DNA of 64,000 nucleotides from CAKZQX01 sp034437035 (GTDB lineage Bacteria; Chloroflexota; Chloroflexia; Chloroflexales; Chloroflexaceae): assembly GCA_034437035.1 (NCBI GenBank), contig DAOTUI010000090.1, forward strand, positions 1 through 64,000. Reading direction: 5' to 3'. Below, piece by piece: positions 27,363-35,044 of the stretch. How positions within the stretch are numbered: the first letter of the stretch is position 1; the number at the start of each line of letters is the position of its first letter. The notes beneath the pieces are model-generated. The model searched no databases. It saw only the letters and a program-made list of their open reading frames with translations, and had not been told where the DNA came from. A program made the translations under genes and the position numbers.

Positions 27363-27589
27363 TGTTTGAAGCAGGGATTGCAATCTATGTCGCCATGGCC
27401 GTGGCCCTGGCAGTATGGATCGGCGTTTTCTTTTATCTCTGGCGCATTGATGCGCAGGCGCGCGCGTTGCGGCAGCGGTTGGACCGGCGGCCCGAACGTG
27501 AAGAGGTGCCGCAACCGACAGCGACCCTGCGTGTGCAGCAGCGACCGGCGGCGGTGGAGCGGCAGGCGGAAGAATTGCACGAAGCGTGA
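27359..27589 (+). CDS. ccmD: CcmD-like small membrane protein
   Basis: 76 residues with one transmembrane helix (IAIYVAMAVALAVWIGVFF) followed by a positively charged cytosolic helix with RALRQRLDRRPERE, the CcmD layout. Longer C-terminal tail than usual. Called by position between ccmC and ccmE and by topology. Confidence 0.72.
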   Translation: MMFEAGIAIYVAMAVALAVWIGVFFYLWRIDAQARALRQRLDRRPEREEVPQPTATLRVQQRPAAVERQAEELHEA

Positions 27590-27603
27590 GGAGTGTAGTT
27601 GGT

Positions 27604-28032
27604 ATGGCCGTAAACACAATTTCTAACCAGAAGCGCGGTTTCCACCTGAAACCGCTGCACATCGCGGGTGTCGGTATTATCCTGATTGCGATTATCTATG
27701 GCGTGTTTGGCTTCAAGGATGCGTTTCGCTCCTACACTCATAGTGTCAGCGAAGCCACGAGCAGCAGTCGCAGTGTGCAGCTTGCGGGCTTTCTGGGCAG
27801 TACGGGTGAGTATGATACGCAGGGGCGCTGGACATTCATTCTTGAGGATGAGGATGGCGAACAGGTCAGGGTCGTCTCGGCTGAGCCCCGACCGGCAAAC
27901 TTTGAGCAGGCTATCAGTATTGTTGCCGTTGGTCATTATGATGCCGCTGAGAAGGCATTTATGGCCGAGAGTTTGTTGGTGAAGTGTCCTTCGAAGTATC
28001 AAGAGGTGGCGGGTAGCAGTGCGTCGTTCTAG
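27604..28032 (+). CDS. ccmE: Heme chaperone CcmE, CxxxY type
   Basis: 142 residues from ATG 27604, with GGAG upstream; the frame is open from 27586. One N-terminal membrane anchor (HIAGVGIILIAIIYGVFG) is followed by an OB-fold. The heme-attachment motif reads LLVKCPSKY, so C128-x3-Y132 replaces the usual HxxxY. The CxxxY form is known in Desulfovibrio-type and archaeal CcmE. It carries heme from CcmC to CcmF. Confidence 0.9.
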   Translation: MAVNTISNQKRGFHLKPLHIAGVGIILIAIIYGVFGFKDAFRSYTHSVSEATSSSRSVQLAGFLGSTGEYDTQGRWTFILEDEDGEQVRVVSAEPRPANFEQAISIVAVGHYDAAEKAFMAESLLVKCPSKYQEVAGSSASF

Positions 28033-28077
28033 CGTAGCACCACTGGTAACACGCAGTTATCTAGGAGGGTTGGGCTG

Positions 28078-30459
28078 ATGTATTTCTTCGGTACCATACT
28101 AATCGTTGCCGGCATCGCGCTTGCTTTGCTGTCAAGCGGTAGCTATGCGCTGGTGACACGCGGACGGCAGGCGGCCCTGGACTATGGACGAGCGGGTGCT
28201 TATGGTGCATTTGCCGCGATCTGTACGGTCTGGGTGCTGCTGGTTTCTCTATTCCTGGCGCATCGTTTCGATATTGCCTATGTGAATAACTACAGTTCGC
28301 TGAGTCTGGGGACGTTCTTTACTATCGCGGCCAGTTGGGCCGGACAACCCGGCAGTTTTGCGATCTGGGCACTCTTGACGGCAGTGGCGGCACTGCTGCT
28401 CGTGCGCAGTACCCGGCACTTTGAGCCATATGTGCTCACCGTGATGATGTTGCTCCTGGCAACTATGCTCGGGTTTATGCTCGTCCTCAACCCCTTTGTA
28501 CCGACGGTTGATCCGGAAACCGGTGCAGCGCTGACACCACCGGATGGGCGGGGGCTCAATCCCACCCTCGAGAACTTCTGGATGATTATCCATCCGCCGA
28601 TTCTGTTTGTGGGTTATGCACTGGCGGCGGTTCCGTTTGCCTTTGCGCTAGGTGGTCTGCTGCGGCGTGATTATGATACCTGGGTGACGCGCGCGCTGCC
28701 CTGGACGCTGGCGGCATGGGCGTTTCTGGGGCTGGCGCTGCTGCTGGGGGGCTACTGGGCATACGAGACGCTTGGATGGGGCGGTTACTGGGGCTGGGAT
28801 CCCGTTGAAAACTCCTCGCTGGTGCCCTGGTTGCTGCTGACGGCACTGCTCCATGGTATGCTGGTGCAGCGGACCCATGGCGGGCTACGGCGCAGTAACT
28901 TTCTGCTGGCTATCTTTGTCTACCTCGCGGTCTGGTATGCGACCTTCCTCACACGCAGTGGGGTCTATGCGAACTTCTCGGTTCACTCGTTTGTGGCGGA
29001 GGGCTTGTATAGCGCACTGATCGGCTTCCTCTTGCTGCTGGTCGGGGTCAGCACGGTTCTGATGGTGCTGCGCTGGCGCGATATTCCCACGAAGGCGTTG
29101 AGCGATAAGTTCTTCTCCCGCGACAGTTTCTTTGTGCTGGGGATGTTGACCGTTGTGCTGGTGGCTGCGCTGGTCAGCGTTGGAACTTCGATGCCGGTGA
29201 TCTCGGCCATTCCGGGGGTGGGGCACACCCTGCAGGATGCATTGGGCGCAACTTTTGAAATTGACGACGGCACGTCGATGGGTGGGGAAGCTTTCGAGGA
29301 TGGACGGTTTAGCCTGGCTCCCAGTTTCTACCAGCGTACGACACCGCCGCTGGGAATTGTAATTGTTGCCCTGATGATTGCCGGGCCGCTGCTGGGATGG
29401 CGGGACTCCAACCTTCGGCATCTGCTGCGCGCACTACGCTGGCCGGCGGTGGCGGCGGTTAGTGCTACCTGTTTTGCGCTCTTCCTGGACGTGCGCGATA
29501 ATCTGTCGCTGGCGTATGTCGGTCTGGGTGTGTTTGCGGCCGGGGCGAACCTGATTATGATTATCCGGACGCTGCGGAGCGGCTGGATGCGCATTGGCGG
29601 CTACCTGGCCCATCTCGGTATCGCTGTCTTTATGCTGGGAGTGGTTGGCTCAACGGCCTATGCGACTCCGGAAGAGCGGCTTGTGTTTAGTCCGGGTGAG
29701 ACGGCCCGCATCTATGACCACGATATCACCTTTAACGGCTGGCAAGACACGCCCGACGGCAAAGGTATTCTTGACCTGACAGTCAGCAACGGCAACACGG
29801 CCTTTAGTGCGCAGCCGCATATGTATGTCAATCGGCAGTGGGGCGCGGTTGTGCAGACCCCCTCGGTCAAGAGCTATCTCTGGAAGGATCTCTACATTGC
29901 ACCGGCTGAGTACCTGCCGGAAACGGACCCAAATGAGCCGATGCTGGCGAAGGATCAGCAGGTCACGGCGGGACCGTATGAGATTACCTTCACGGAATAT
30001 AATCTGGATATGGCCGCAATGATGACCGGCGATACGGCTGAGGTGGGTGCGACCCTCAATGTGCTGTATGAGGGTGAAGAACACACTATAACCCCCGTCC
30101 TGCGTCTGGTTGCCAATGAAGCTGATCCGGATGTGGCGTTCCAGGAAGTACCGGCGACGCTCCCCGGCGGTCACGAAATTGTGCTGACCAATATTCGTCC
30201 GGAGATGCAACTGGTCTTCCTCAAGATCAATGGCCTGGATCTGCCGATACAGCCGGAGAAAGCGGTAATCAGTGTCAGTACCAAGCCGCTGGTGTTGCTG
30301 GTCTGGATGGGTGTCGGGATTGGCGTGCTGGGTGGGTTCATTGCACTGATGCGTCGCCACCTGGAAGGCGAGTCACGCCTCAGCGGGCAGTCGGCGCGCT
30401 TGCCACGTGGCCTGTCCGGTCTGGCAGGACGGCTGGGTTGGCGCGGTGTGGCCCGCTAA
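28078..30459 (+). CDS. ccmF: Cytochrome c heme ligation protein CcmF
   Basis: 793 residues, about 13-15 membrane helices. WWD motif WGGYWGWDPVENSS, conserved HPPILFVGY, and a large periplasmic domain near residues 530-735 before the last helix. Ligates heme to apocytochrome. The partner protein CcmH, with an LRCxxC motif, is not encoded in this window. 45 bp after ccmE with GGAGG just before the start. Confidence 0.95.
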   Translation: MYFFGTILIVAGIALALLSSGSYALVTRGRQAALDYGRAGAYGAFAAICTVWVLLVSLFLAHRFDIAYVNNYSSLSLGTFFTIAASWAGQPGSFAIWALLTAVAALLLVRSTRHFEPYVLTVMMLLLATMLGFMLVLNPFVPTVDPETGAALTPPDGRGLNPTLENFWMIIHPPILFVGYALAAVPFAFALGGLLRRDYDTWVTRALPWTLAAWAFLGLALLLGGYWAYETLGWGGYWGWDPVENSSLVPWLLLTALLHGMLVQRTHGGLRRSNFLLAIFVYLAVWYATFLTRSGVYANFSVHSFVAEGLYSALIGFLLLLVGVSTVLMVLRWRDIPTKALSDKFFSRDSFFVLGMLTVVLVAALVSVGTSMPVISAIPGVGHTLQDALGATFEIDDGTSMGGEAFEDGRFSLAPSFYQRTTPPLGIVIVALMIAGPLLGWRDSNLRHLLRALRWPAVAAVSATCFALFLDVRDNLSLAYVGLGVFAAGANLIMIIRTLRSGWMRIGGYLAHLGIAVFMLGVVGSTAYATPEERLVFSPGETARIYDHDITFNGWQDTPDGKGILDLTVSNGNTAFSAQPHMYVNRQWGAVVQTPSVKSYLWKDLYIAPAEYLPETDPNEPMLAKDQQVTAGPYEITFTEYNLDMAAMMTGDTAEVGATLNVLYEGEEHTITPVLRLVANEADPDVAFQEVPATLPGGHEIVLTNIRPEMQLVFLKINGLDLPIQPEKAVISVSTKPLVLLVWMGVGIGVLGGFIALMRRHLEGESRLSGQSARLPRGLSGLAGRLGWRGVAR

Positions 30460-30489
30460 CAAACGGCTTTTGTTTAACTGATAACAGTC

Positions 30490-30519
30490 CGGTAGGGCGA
30501 TGCTTGGGTCGCCCTACCG
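30490..30519. repeat. Hairpin between ccmF and the J-like/TPR gene
   Basis: CGGTAGGGCGA and TCGCCCTACCG pair perfectly over 11 bp with an 8-nt loop. No T-run follows, so it could be an mRNA-stability or attenuation hairpin, or a REP-like sequence. Confidence 0.55.
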
Positions 30520-30547
30520 TCTCAATGGAAGATACTTCTGAACAGGT

Positions 30548-31633
30548 ATGCAGGATCATTACGAAACCCTTCAGGTTCATCCGAACGCTGATCAGGAAGC
30601 TATTCAGTCGGCGTATGAGCGGATGCGTTCACGCTACGATCCGGCTGCGCTGGAAAATGCAGCCGAGGAACTGGTTGAGATTGCGCGCAAAAAGCGTGAT
30701 GATATCGAGCGGGCCTACGCTGTGCTGGGTGATCCGGTGCGGCGGGCAACATACGACGAAGAACGACGCCCTCGCGTTGCCGCTGAACCTGAAACTACCG
30801 TCGATCAGTCGGGAGAACCACTGCTTGACTATCGGCCGCTACCGCCGGCCAGGGGGGAAGAGCGGCCCCGTTCGTTTAACCCGCAACCCGTCATGACCCG
30901 TCAGTCCGCGACCCGGAAGAGTGGCCGCCGGGCAGGTGCGAAACCTGCGCGGTCGTCCTGGTCAATTCCGGTTGCGATTGTCGGTGTGACAACCTTTGTC
31001 GTGTTGCTGATGAGTCTCTTTATCACAACGCTGAATAGCCCGCAACCTTCGGCGGCGAGTGGCACAGAGGCCCAACCGTCTACCGGTGGAGATGCGCAGG
31101 CACAGCAGGCGCAGTTTATGAACAGCTTTGAGGATCAGATTACCGAAGCACGTATGGTTGCGCAGCAGGTGCCTGATAACGTCAATGCCTGGATCAATCT
31201 GGGGAATCTGCTCTATGACAGCGTGCAGATTGTGCGGGAGCAGATTCCTCAGAGCGAACTTTACCAGGAGCGGTTGCCCCGCTGGATCGAAGCCGGTGAA
31301 GCTTACCGTGCGGCACTGGAACTTGAGCCGAATAATGTTGTGGTTCGTGCGGATCTGGCGGCCAGCCTGTGTAAGTATGGCGAAGGTGTAAATGACGCGG
31401 CCTATGTTGAGGAGGGATTGGCGGAAGCGCAGCGCGCTGTAGCGCAGGATGCCGCGAATCCACGGGCATTGCTCAACCTGGGTGTGTGTCTGGCAAATGC
31501 TGACCCACCGCAGACAGAAGCGGCGCTGGAACAGTGGTATGCGGTCCTGGATTTGCCTACTGCCGGGCAGGGTGAACTCTTCGAGGCGCAGCAACTGATC
31601 GAGCAGTATGGCGCAGACGCGGCGAATTCCTGA
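30548..31633 (+). CDS. J-like domain / membrane helix / TPR protein, CcmI-like position
   Basis: 361 residues in three parts. Residues 1-71 look like a J domain (HYETLQV, AIQSAYERMRSRY, DDIERAYAVLGDPVRRATYD), but the HPD loop is YDP followed by a charged helix. A proline- and arginine-rich linker leads to a transmembrane helix (139-161). TPR helices (about 212-340) end the protein and would face outside, as in the apocytochrome-binding domain of CcmI. It follows ccmF and precedes the thioredoxin fusion. I infer a CcmI-like apocytochrome chaperone with a cytosolic J-like head. Confidence 0.8.
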   Translation: MQDHYETLQVHPNADQEAIQSAYERMRSRYDPAALENAAEELVEIARKKRDDIERAYAVLGDPVRRATYDEERRPRVAAEPETTVDQSGEPLLDYRPLPPARGEERPRSFNPQPVMTRQSATRKSGRRAGAKPARSSWSIPVAIVGVTTFVVLLMSLFITTLNSPQPSAASGTEAQPSTGGDAQAQQAQFMNSFEDQITEARMVAQQVPDNVNAWINLGNLLYDSVQIVREQIPQSELYQERLPRWIEAGEAYRAALELEPNNVVVRADLAASLCKYGEGVNDAAYVEEGLAEAQRAVAQDAANPRALLNLGVCLANADPPQTEAALEQWYAVLDLPTAGQGELFEAQQLIEQYGADAANS

Positions 31634-31739
31634 GGGGGGTACTACGAACGATCCGCACTGCCGTGTTCGTCGGTTTTAGGTGGTGCCACGCTCGTACTGA
31701 TAGTGGTGAAATGTAAGGCTTTCTGATGCGACAATCACG

Positions 31740-31838
31740 CTGCTCATCACTCCCTTTGGGGCCCTACCCGGTGCATCGAATGCCCCCTACGGCTGTCTGG
31801 GTCGTCTGCTCATCACTCCCTTTGGGGCCCTATCCGGT
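31740..31838. repeat. 33-bp direct repeat, two copies, in a 300-bp gap
   Basis: Copies at 31740-31772 and 31806-31838 differ at one base. The spacer (31773-31798) is nearly identical to 651-676 near the start of the window, so this is part of a dispersed family. Nothing else is seen in 31634-31935 except AT-rich sequence before the next gene. Confidence 0.7.
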
Positions 31839-31935
31839 TTTATAGTCTGTCGGCAATAGCTAAATATTTTAGCAAGTTTTTGATCAATGAAGGTCGAAAC
31901 TATGTTAAAATAGGGATTGCGTTCGTTTATAACTT

Positions 31936-32793
31936 ATGAGTACTTACTATACGCGGTTAGAAGTTGATGAGAACGCCAGTCAGGCAGAGATAGACGCAGC
32001 CTATGCGCAGCAGCGTGAACGCTACAACCCGGAACGGGTGGCGCATATGGGTGATGATATGCTGCGGGTGGCGCGCGAACGTACGGCTGAACTTGAGCAG
32101 ATCTACCATGTCTTGTCCGATCCGCAGCGCCGGCGGCAGTATGATGTCAGCATCGGTATCGCTACGCCGGAGCAGTCGCCGGAGTCGGCCCAGGGCCGGC
32201 GTTCGCTTAGCTCCCGCGAGTTGCTGTACATTGCCGCTGGTGTGGTCGTTGCCCTGATTGTGATTGCCGTCACCTGGACATTGACCGGACGTGAGCAGGC
32301 GGATCAGGTGGCGGGCATGGATGTTGTAGTCGCTGAGGTGGATCGTCCCGCTCCCGATTTTACCCTGCCAACCCTCGACGGCACTGATATTCAACTGGCA
32401 GATTATCGCGGTCAGGTTGTTCTGTTGAACTTCTGGGGAACCTGGTGTGAGCCATGCCGCCGAGAAATGCCCGCATTGCAGGCATCCTATGAAGAACTCC
32501 GCGATGAGGGGTTTACCATTATTGGGATAAATCTGGCTAATAATGAAATCGCTCAGGGACGTACCAAGGATGATATTCGAGAGTTTTCCCAGCAGTATGG
32601 TATCACTTACCCGGTTGCGCTCGATATGGAAGGTGAAGTATCAACCGCGTACCGTCTATTTCCTCTGCCGACAAGTTATTTCGTTGACGCGCAGGGCCGT
32701 ATCCGCTATATCCGTGTAGGCGAATTGACCCTGGAAGATATTACGACAGTTTTCGCCAGGTTGCAGCAGGAATCAACAGCACTGCGCCAGTAG
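31936..32793 (+). CDS. J-like domain fused through a membrane helix to a TlpA/CcmG thioredoxin
   Basis: 285 residues. Residues 1-72 are a J-like domain paralogous to the previous gene (YTRLEV, AEIDAAYAQQRERY, ELEQIYHVLSDPQRRRQYD), with NPE at the HPD position. A transmembrane helix spans 97-116. Residues 137-285 are a thioredoxin fold: APDFTLPTLDG, LNFWGTWCEPC (C171, C174), and a cis-proline in LPTSYF. The thioredoxin part should face outside and reduce apocytochrome CxxCH cysteines, the CcmG/ResA job. Joining it to a cytosolic J-like domain is unusual. Confidence 0.88.
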   Translation: MSTYYTRLEVDENASQAEIDAAYAQQRERYNPERVAHMGDDMLRVARERTAELEQIYHVLSDPQRRRQYDVSIGIATPEQSPESAQGRRSLSSRELLYIAAGVVVALIVIAVTWTLTGREQADQVAGMDVVVAEVDRPAPDFTLPTLDGTDIQLADYRGQVVLLNFWGTWCEPCRREMPALQASYEELRDEGFTIIGINLANNEIAQGRTKDDIREFSQQYGITYPVALDMEGEVSTAYRLFPLPTSYFVDAQGRIRYIRVGELTLEDITTVFARLQQESTALRQ

Positions 32794-32814
32794 AGTAGCA
32801 GCGTGAGGATCGCA

Positions 32815-33504
32815 ATGGAGCAGCGTACCATCCTGGTTGTAGATGATGATCAAGGACTGCGGGAATTGATCCGTATTAGCCTGGAACATGAAGGGTATAC
32901 CGTTATCCAGGCTGCCAATGGCCTGGAGTGCATCGCGGCTGTGCGTGAGCAGCAGCCGGATCTGGTTCTGCTTGATGTTATGATGCCGGAGATGGACGGG
33001 TTAGAGGCATGTAGCCGGCTCCGCGAGTTTTCGCGGGTTCCCGTTCTGATGTTGACAGCAAGAGTGCAGAGTGCTGATATTGTCACCGGCCTGGACAAGG
33101 GCGCGGATGACTATCTGGTCAAGCCCTTCAATATGGATGAGTTGTCGGCGCGGATTCGGGCGCTGTTGCGGCGTGTGCCCATTGCGTACCGCCCTATCGT
33201 TGCCGGGAATGGCGAGATCCAGATTGACCAGCAGAAGCGCGAGGTATCGGTGCGCGGCGAACTGGTCGATCTGACACCGACGGAGTATCAGCTCTTGATG
33301 ATCCTGGCGGAGAATGCCGGTAAAGTTGTTGAGCATGAGCAGTTGCTGCGTGCCGTGTGGGGGCAGGAGTTCACCAAGGATAATGACTATCTCAAGGTGT
33401 ATATCTGGCATCTGCGGCGCAAACTGGAGCAAGATCCCCGCAACCCCAAGTTGCTCTTGACCGAGTGGGGCGTAGGATATCGTCTGGTACCATCCGCTTC
33501 GTAG
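32815..33504 (+). CDS. OmpR/PhoB-family response regulator
   Basis: Receiver domain with DD near residue 11, phosphoacceptor in LLDVMMPEMDG, TAR switch residue and KPF lysine (DDYLVKPF), then a winged-helix DNA-binding domain (LTPTEYQLLMILAEN, DNDYLKVYIWHLRRKLE). 229 residues from ATG 32815, which has GAGG 6 nt upstream. No histidine kinase is adjacent. It starts 21 bp after the thioredoxin fusion, so it may be read with the cytochrome c maturation genes. Confidence 0.93.
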   Translation: MEQRTILVVDDDQGLRELIRISLEHEGYTVIQAANGLECIAAVREQQPDLVLLDVMMPEMDGLEACSRLREFSRVPVLMLTARVQSADIVTGLDKGADDYLVKPFNMDELSARIRALLRRVPIAYRPIVAGNGEIQIDQQKREVSVRGELVDLTPTEYQLLMILAENAGKVVEHEQLLRAVWGQEFTKDNDYLKVYIWHLRRKLEQDPRNPKLLLTEWGVGYRLVPSAS

Positions 33505-33533
33505 TAGTTCAATCAAGAAGAGAAGGAGGACGT

Positions 33534-33845
33534 ATGCGAGCCATTCGAAGTATTGGGATTGGATCGGCGTTCAAGGTTGGGGCTGTTACCTATGCGCTGA
33601 TGTGGGTGATCCTTGGTGGGTTGGTTCTACTCTTGCAACTTCTGATTGGTGGGATAACCGGTTTAGGGGCCGGTGGTCGTGAGGGTGCGCAGGTTTTTGG
33701 CATGGTTGCCGGGTTTGGTATAATCGGCTATATCATCGGTATTGTTATCTATGCTGTTCTTGGTGGGATTTTTAGTGCGCTTGCTGCGTTTATCTATAAT
33801 CTCGTAGCCGGCATGGTGGGTGGTATTGAAATCAACCTTGAGTAG
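33534..33845 (+). CDS. Small membrane protein, unknown
   Basis: 103 residues from ATG 33534 with AAGGAGG upstream. Opens with SIGIGSAFKVGAVTYALMW and has two long hydrophobic segments separated by a Gly-rich loop (GLGAGGREGAQ). This resembles the transmembrane DUF3566-like layout but I would not assign it firmly. Confidence 0.7.
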   Translation: MRAIRSIGIGSAFKVGAVTYALMWVILGGLVLLLQLLIGGITGLGAGGREGAQVFGMVAGFGIIGYIIGIVIYAVLGGIFSALAAFIYNLVAGMVGGIEINLE

Positions 33846-33874
33846 CGCTGTTACTGGCTGAGCAGGCAACATGA

Positions 33875-33903
33875 TTGACAACGTACGTTGTGCGTGCTAT
33901 AAT
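33875..33903 (+). promoter_or_regulatory. Consensus promoter of tRNA-Gly
   Basis: TTGACA (33875-33880), 17 bp, TATAAT (33898-33903), with TGC before the -10. All twelve core bases match the sigma70 consensus. Start of transcription expected a few bases before the tRNA. Confidence 0.88.
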
Positions 33904-33915
33904 GCATGCCAACAT

Positions 33916-33990
33916 GCGGGAGTGGCGCAATGGTAGCGCACCTGCTTCCCAAGCAGGTGGTTGCGGGTTCGAGTCCCGTCTCCCGCTCCA
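33916..33990 (+). tRNA. tRNA-Gly (anticodon CCC)
   Basis: Acceptor GCGGGAG pairs with CTCCCGC. The D arm is GCGCAATGGTAGCGC, the anticodon stem CCTGC/GCAGG encloses TTCCCAA (anticodon CCC at 33948-33950), and the T loop is GGTTCGAGTCC. CCA is encoded. It reads GGG codons. Confidence 0.97.
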
Positions 33991-33996
33991 GTATCA

Positions 33997-34028
33997 GGCT
34001 CCATAGCGTAGTGCTATGGAGCCTTGTT
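33997..34028 (+). terminator. Terminator behind tRNA-Gly
   Basis: GGCTCCATAGC and GCTATGGAGCC form a perfect 11-bp stem with a 5-nt loop followed by TTGTT. The following 310 bp to the next gene show nothing clear. Confidence 0.75.
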
Positions 34029-34339
34029 GCTGCCCTCAATGCCGCGTCATGCCTCTGGTAAAACAACTTTATAATTCTCAAACATTAGAATTTGGTAAAT
34101 ACCGCGAAGATCTACCTGCCGGTTGTGTTCCGGTCTGGATAATTCTACTGTGTAGCGTAGCGGTATTCCGGTATCAGGCGATGAAACGTGTTGCTCATGT
34201 GGCGCTTGACGCTGATTGTTCCTCACACTATAATTACTCCCGCCCGGTTCCCCGCGCTGAGTATGTGCGGGTTTTCAAACAGGTCGATGTAGAGCAGTAA
34301 TTGAACGCCTCTCCGCGCTAGCAAGGCAACTACTTCCTG

Positions 34340-34849
34340 GTGTTGCGACCAACGATAGAAGATAGTAAACACCGGCAGCCGATTATCGCAGTCTGCGGTG
34401 CCGGTGTGTGTGATGCAGCAACGGCGGCGCTGGCCGAGGAAGTTGGTCGTCACATTGCCGGTGCCGGTGCGCTGCTTGTGTGCGGTGGTCTTGGCGGCGT
34501 TATGGAGGCGGCCTGCCGGGGTGCAACGCTCGCGGGTGGCTTGACGCTGGGCTTGCTGCCCGGCAGTGAACGTAGCACAGCCAATCCTTTTGTCCGGATT
34601 GCCATCCCAACCGGCATCGGGCATGCGCGTAATGTGTTGATTGTGCAAACTGCCGATGTTGTGATTGCCGTTCGTGGTGAGTATGGTACCCTCTCGGAGA
34701 TTGCGCTGGCCCGCAAGTGCGGCCGTCGGGTTATCGGGTTGCAAACCTGGTCGCTGGGAGATGATGCCGCCGGTCAGCCCCATGTCATCCCCGCCAACAC
34801 TCCAGTCGAGGCTGTCACCATTGCGCTCCGGGAGATCGCCGGGGTGTAA
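34340..34849 (+). CDS. SLOG-superfamily protein (TIGR00725-like)
   Basis: 169 residues, Rossmann-like nucleotide-binding protein related to the LOG/DprA group. AVCGAG near the start, LLVCGGLGGVMEAACRGA (the GG-x-G-x-ME pocket), RNVLIVQTADVVIAVRGEYG and GTLSEIALA. The true LOG motif PGGxGTxxE is changed to GEYGTLSE. Substrate unknown. GTG start; no strong ribosome site, so the start is uncertain. Confidence 0.8.
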   Translation: MLRPTIEDSKHRQPIIAVCGAGVCDAATAALAEEVGRHIAGAGALLVCGGLGGVMEAACRGATLAGGLTLGLLPGSERSTANPFVRIAIPTGIGHARNVLIVQTADVVIAVRGEYGTLSEIALARKCGRRVIGLQTWSLGDDAAGQPHVIPANTPVEAVTIALREIAGV

Positions 34850-34956
34850 CCAGATGTTTGACACCATCGTCATGCACACGAGTGTGTAGCACTAGCGTGA
34901 GTCATGGAACAGTAATCACCTCTTCAGGCCGGCTTCAGAAGGGTATCATCCGACGC

Positions 34957-34965
34957 TGCTATAAT
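34957..34965 (+). promoter_or_regulatory. Extended -10 promoter TGCTATAAT of the first GH-A-like gene
   Basis: TGCTATAAT 80 bp before the ATG at 35045, without a clear -35. AAGGAGAAG serves as ribosome site downstream. Confidence 0.6.
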
Positions 34966-35044
34966 TGCTACAGAGGCACAAACGCTTTACATCGTCGTCA
35001 GTTGTAGGTACATGAGAGTTTTTATTTTTAAGGAGAAGATAGCC

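Noticed and set aside
31740..31838. CRISPR array
   Set aside because: Only two 33-bp repeats with one 33-bp spacer, no cas genes, and the spacer is itself a dispersed repeat.
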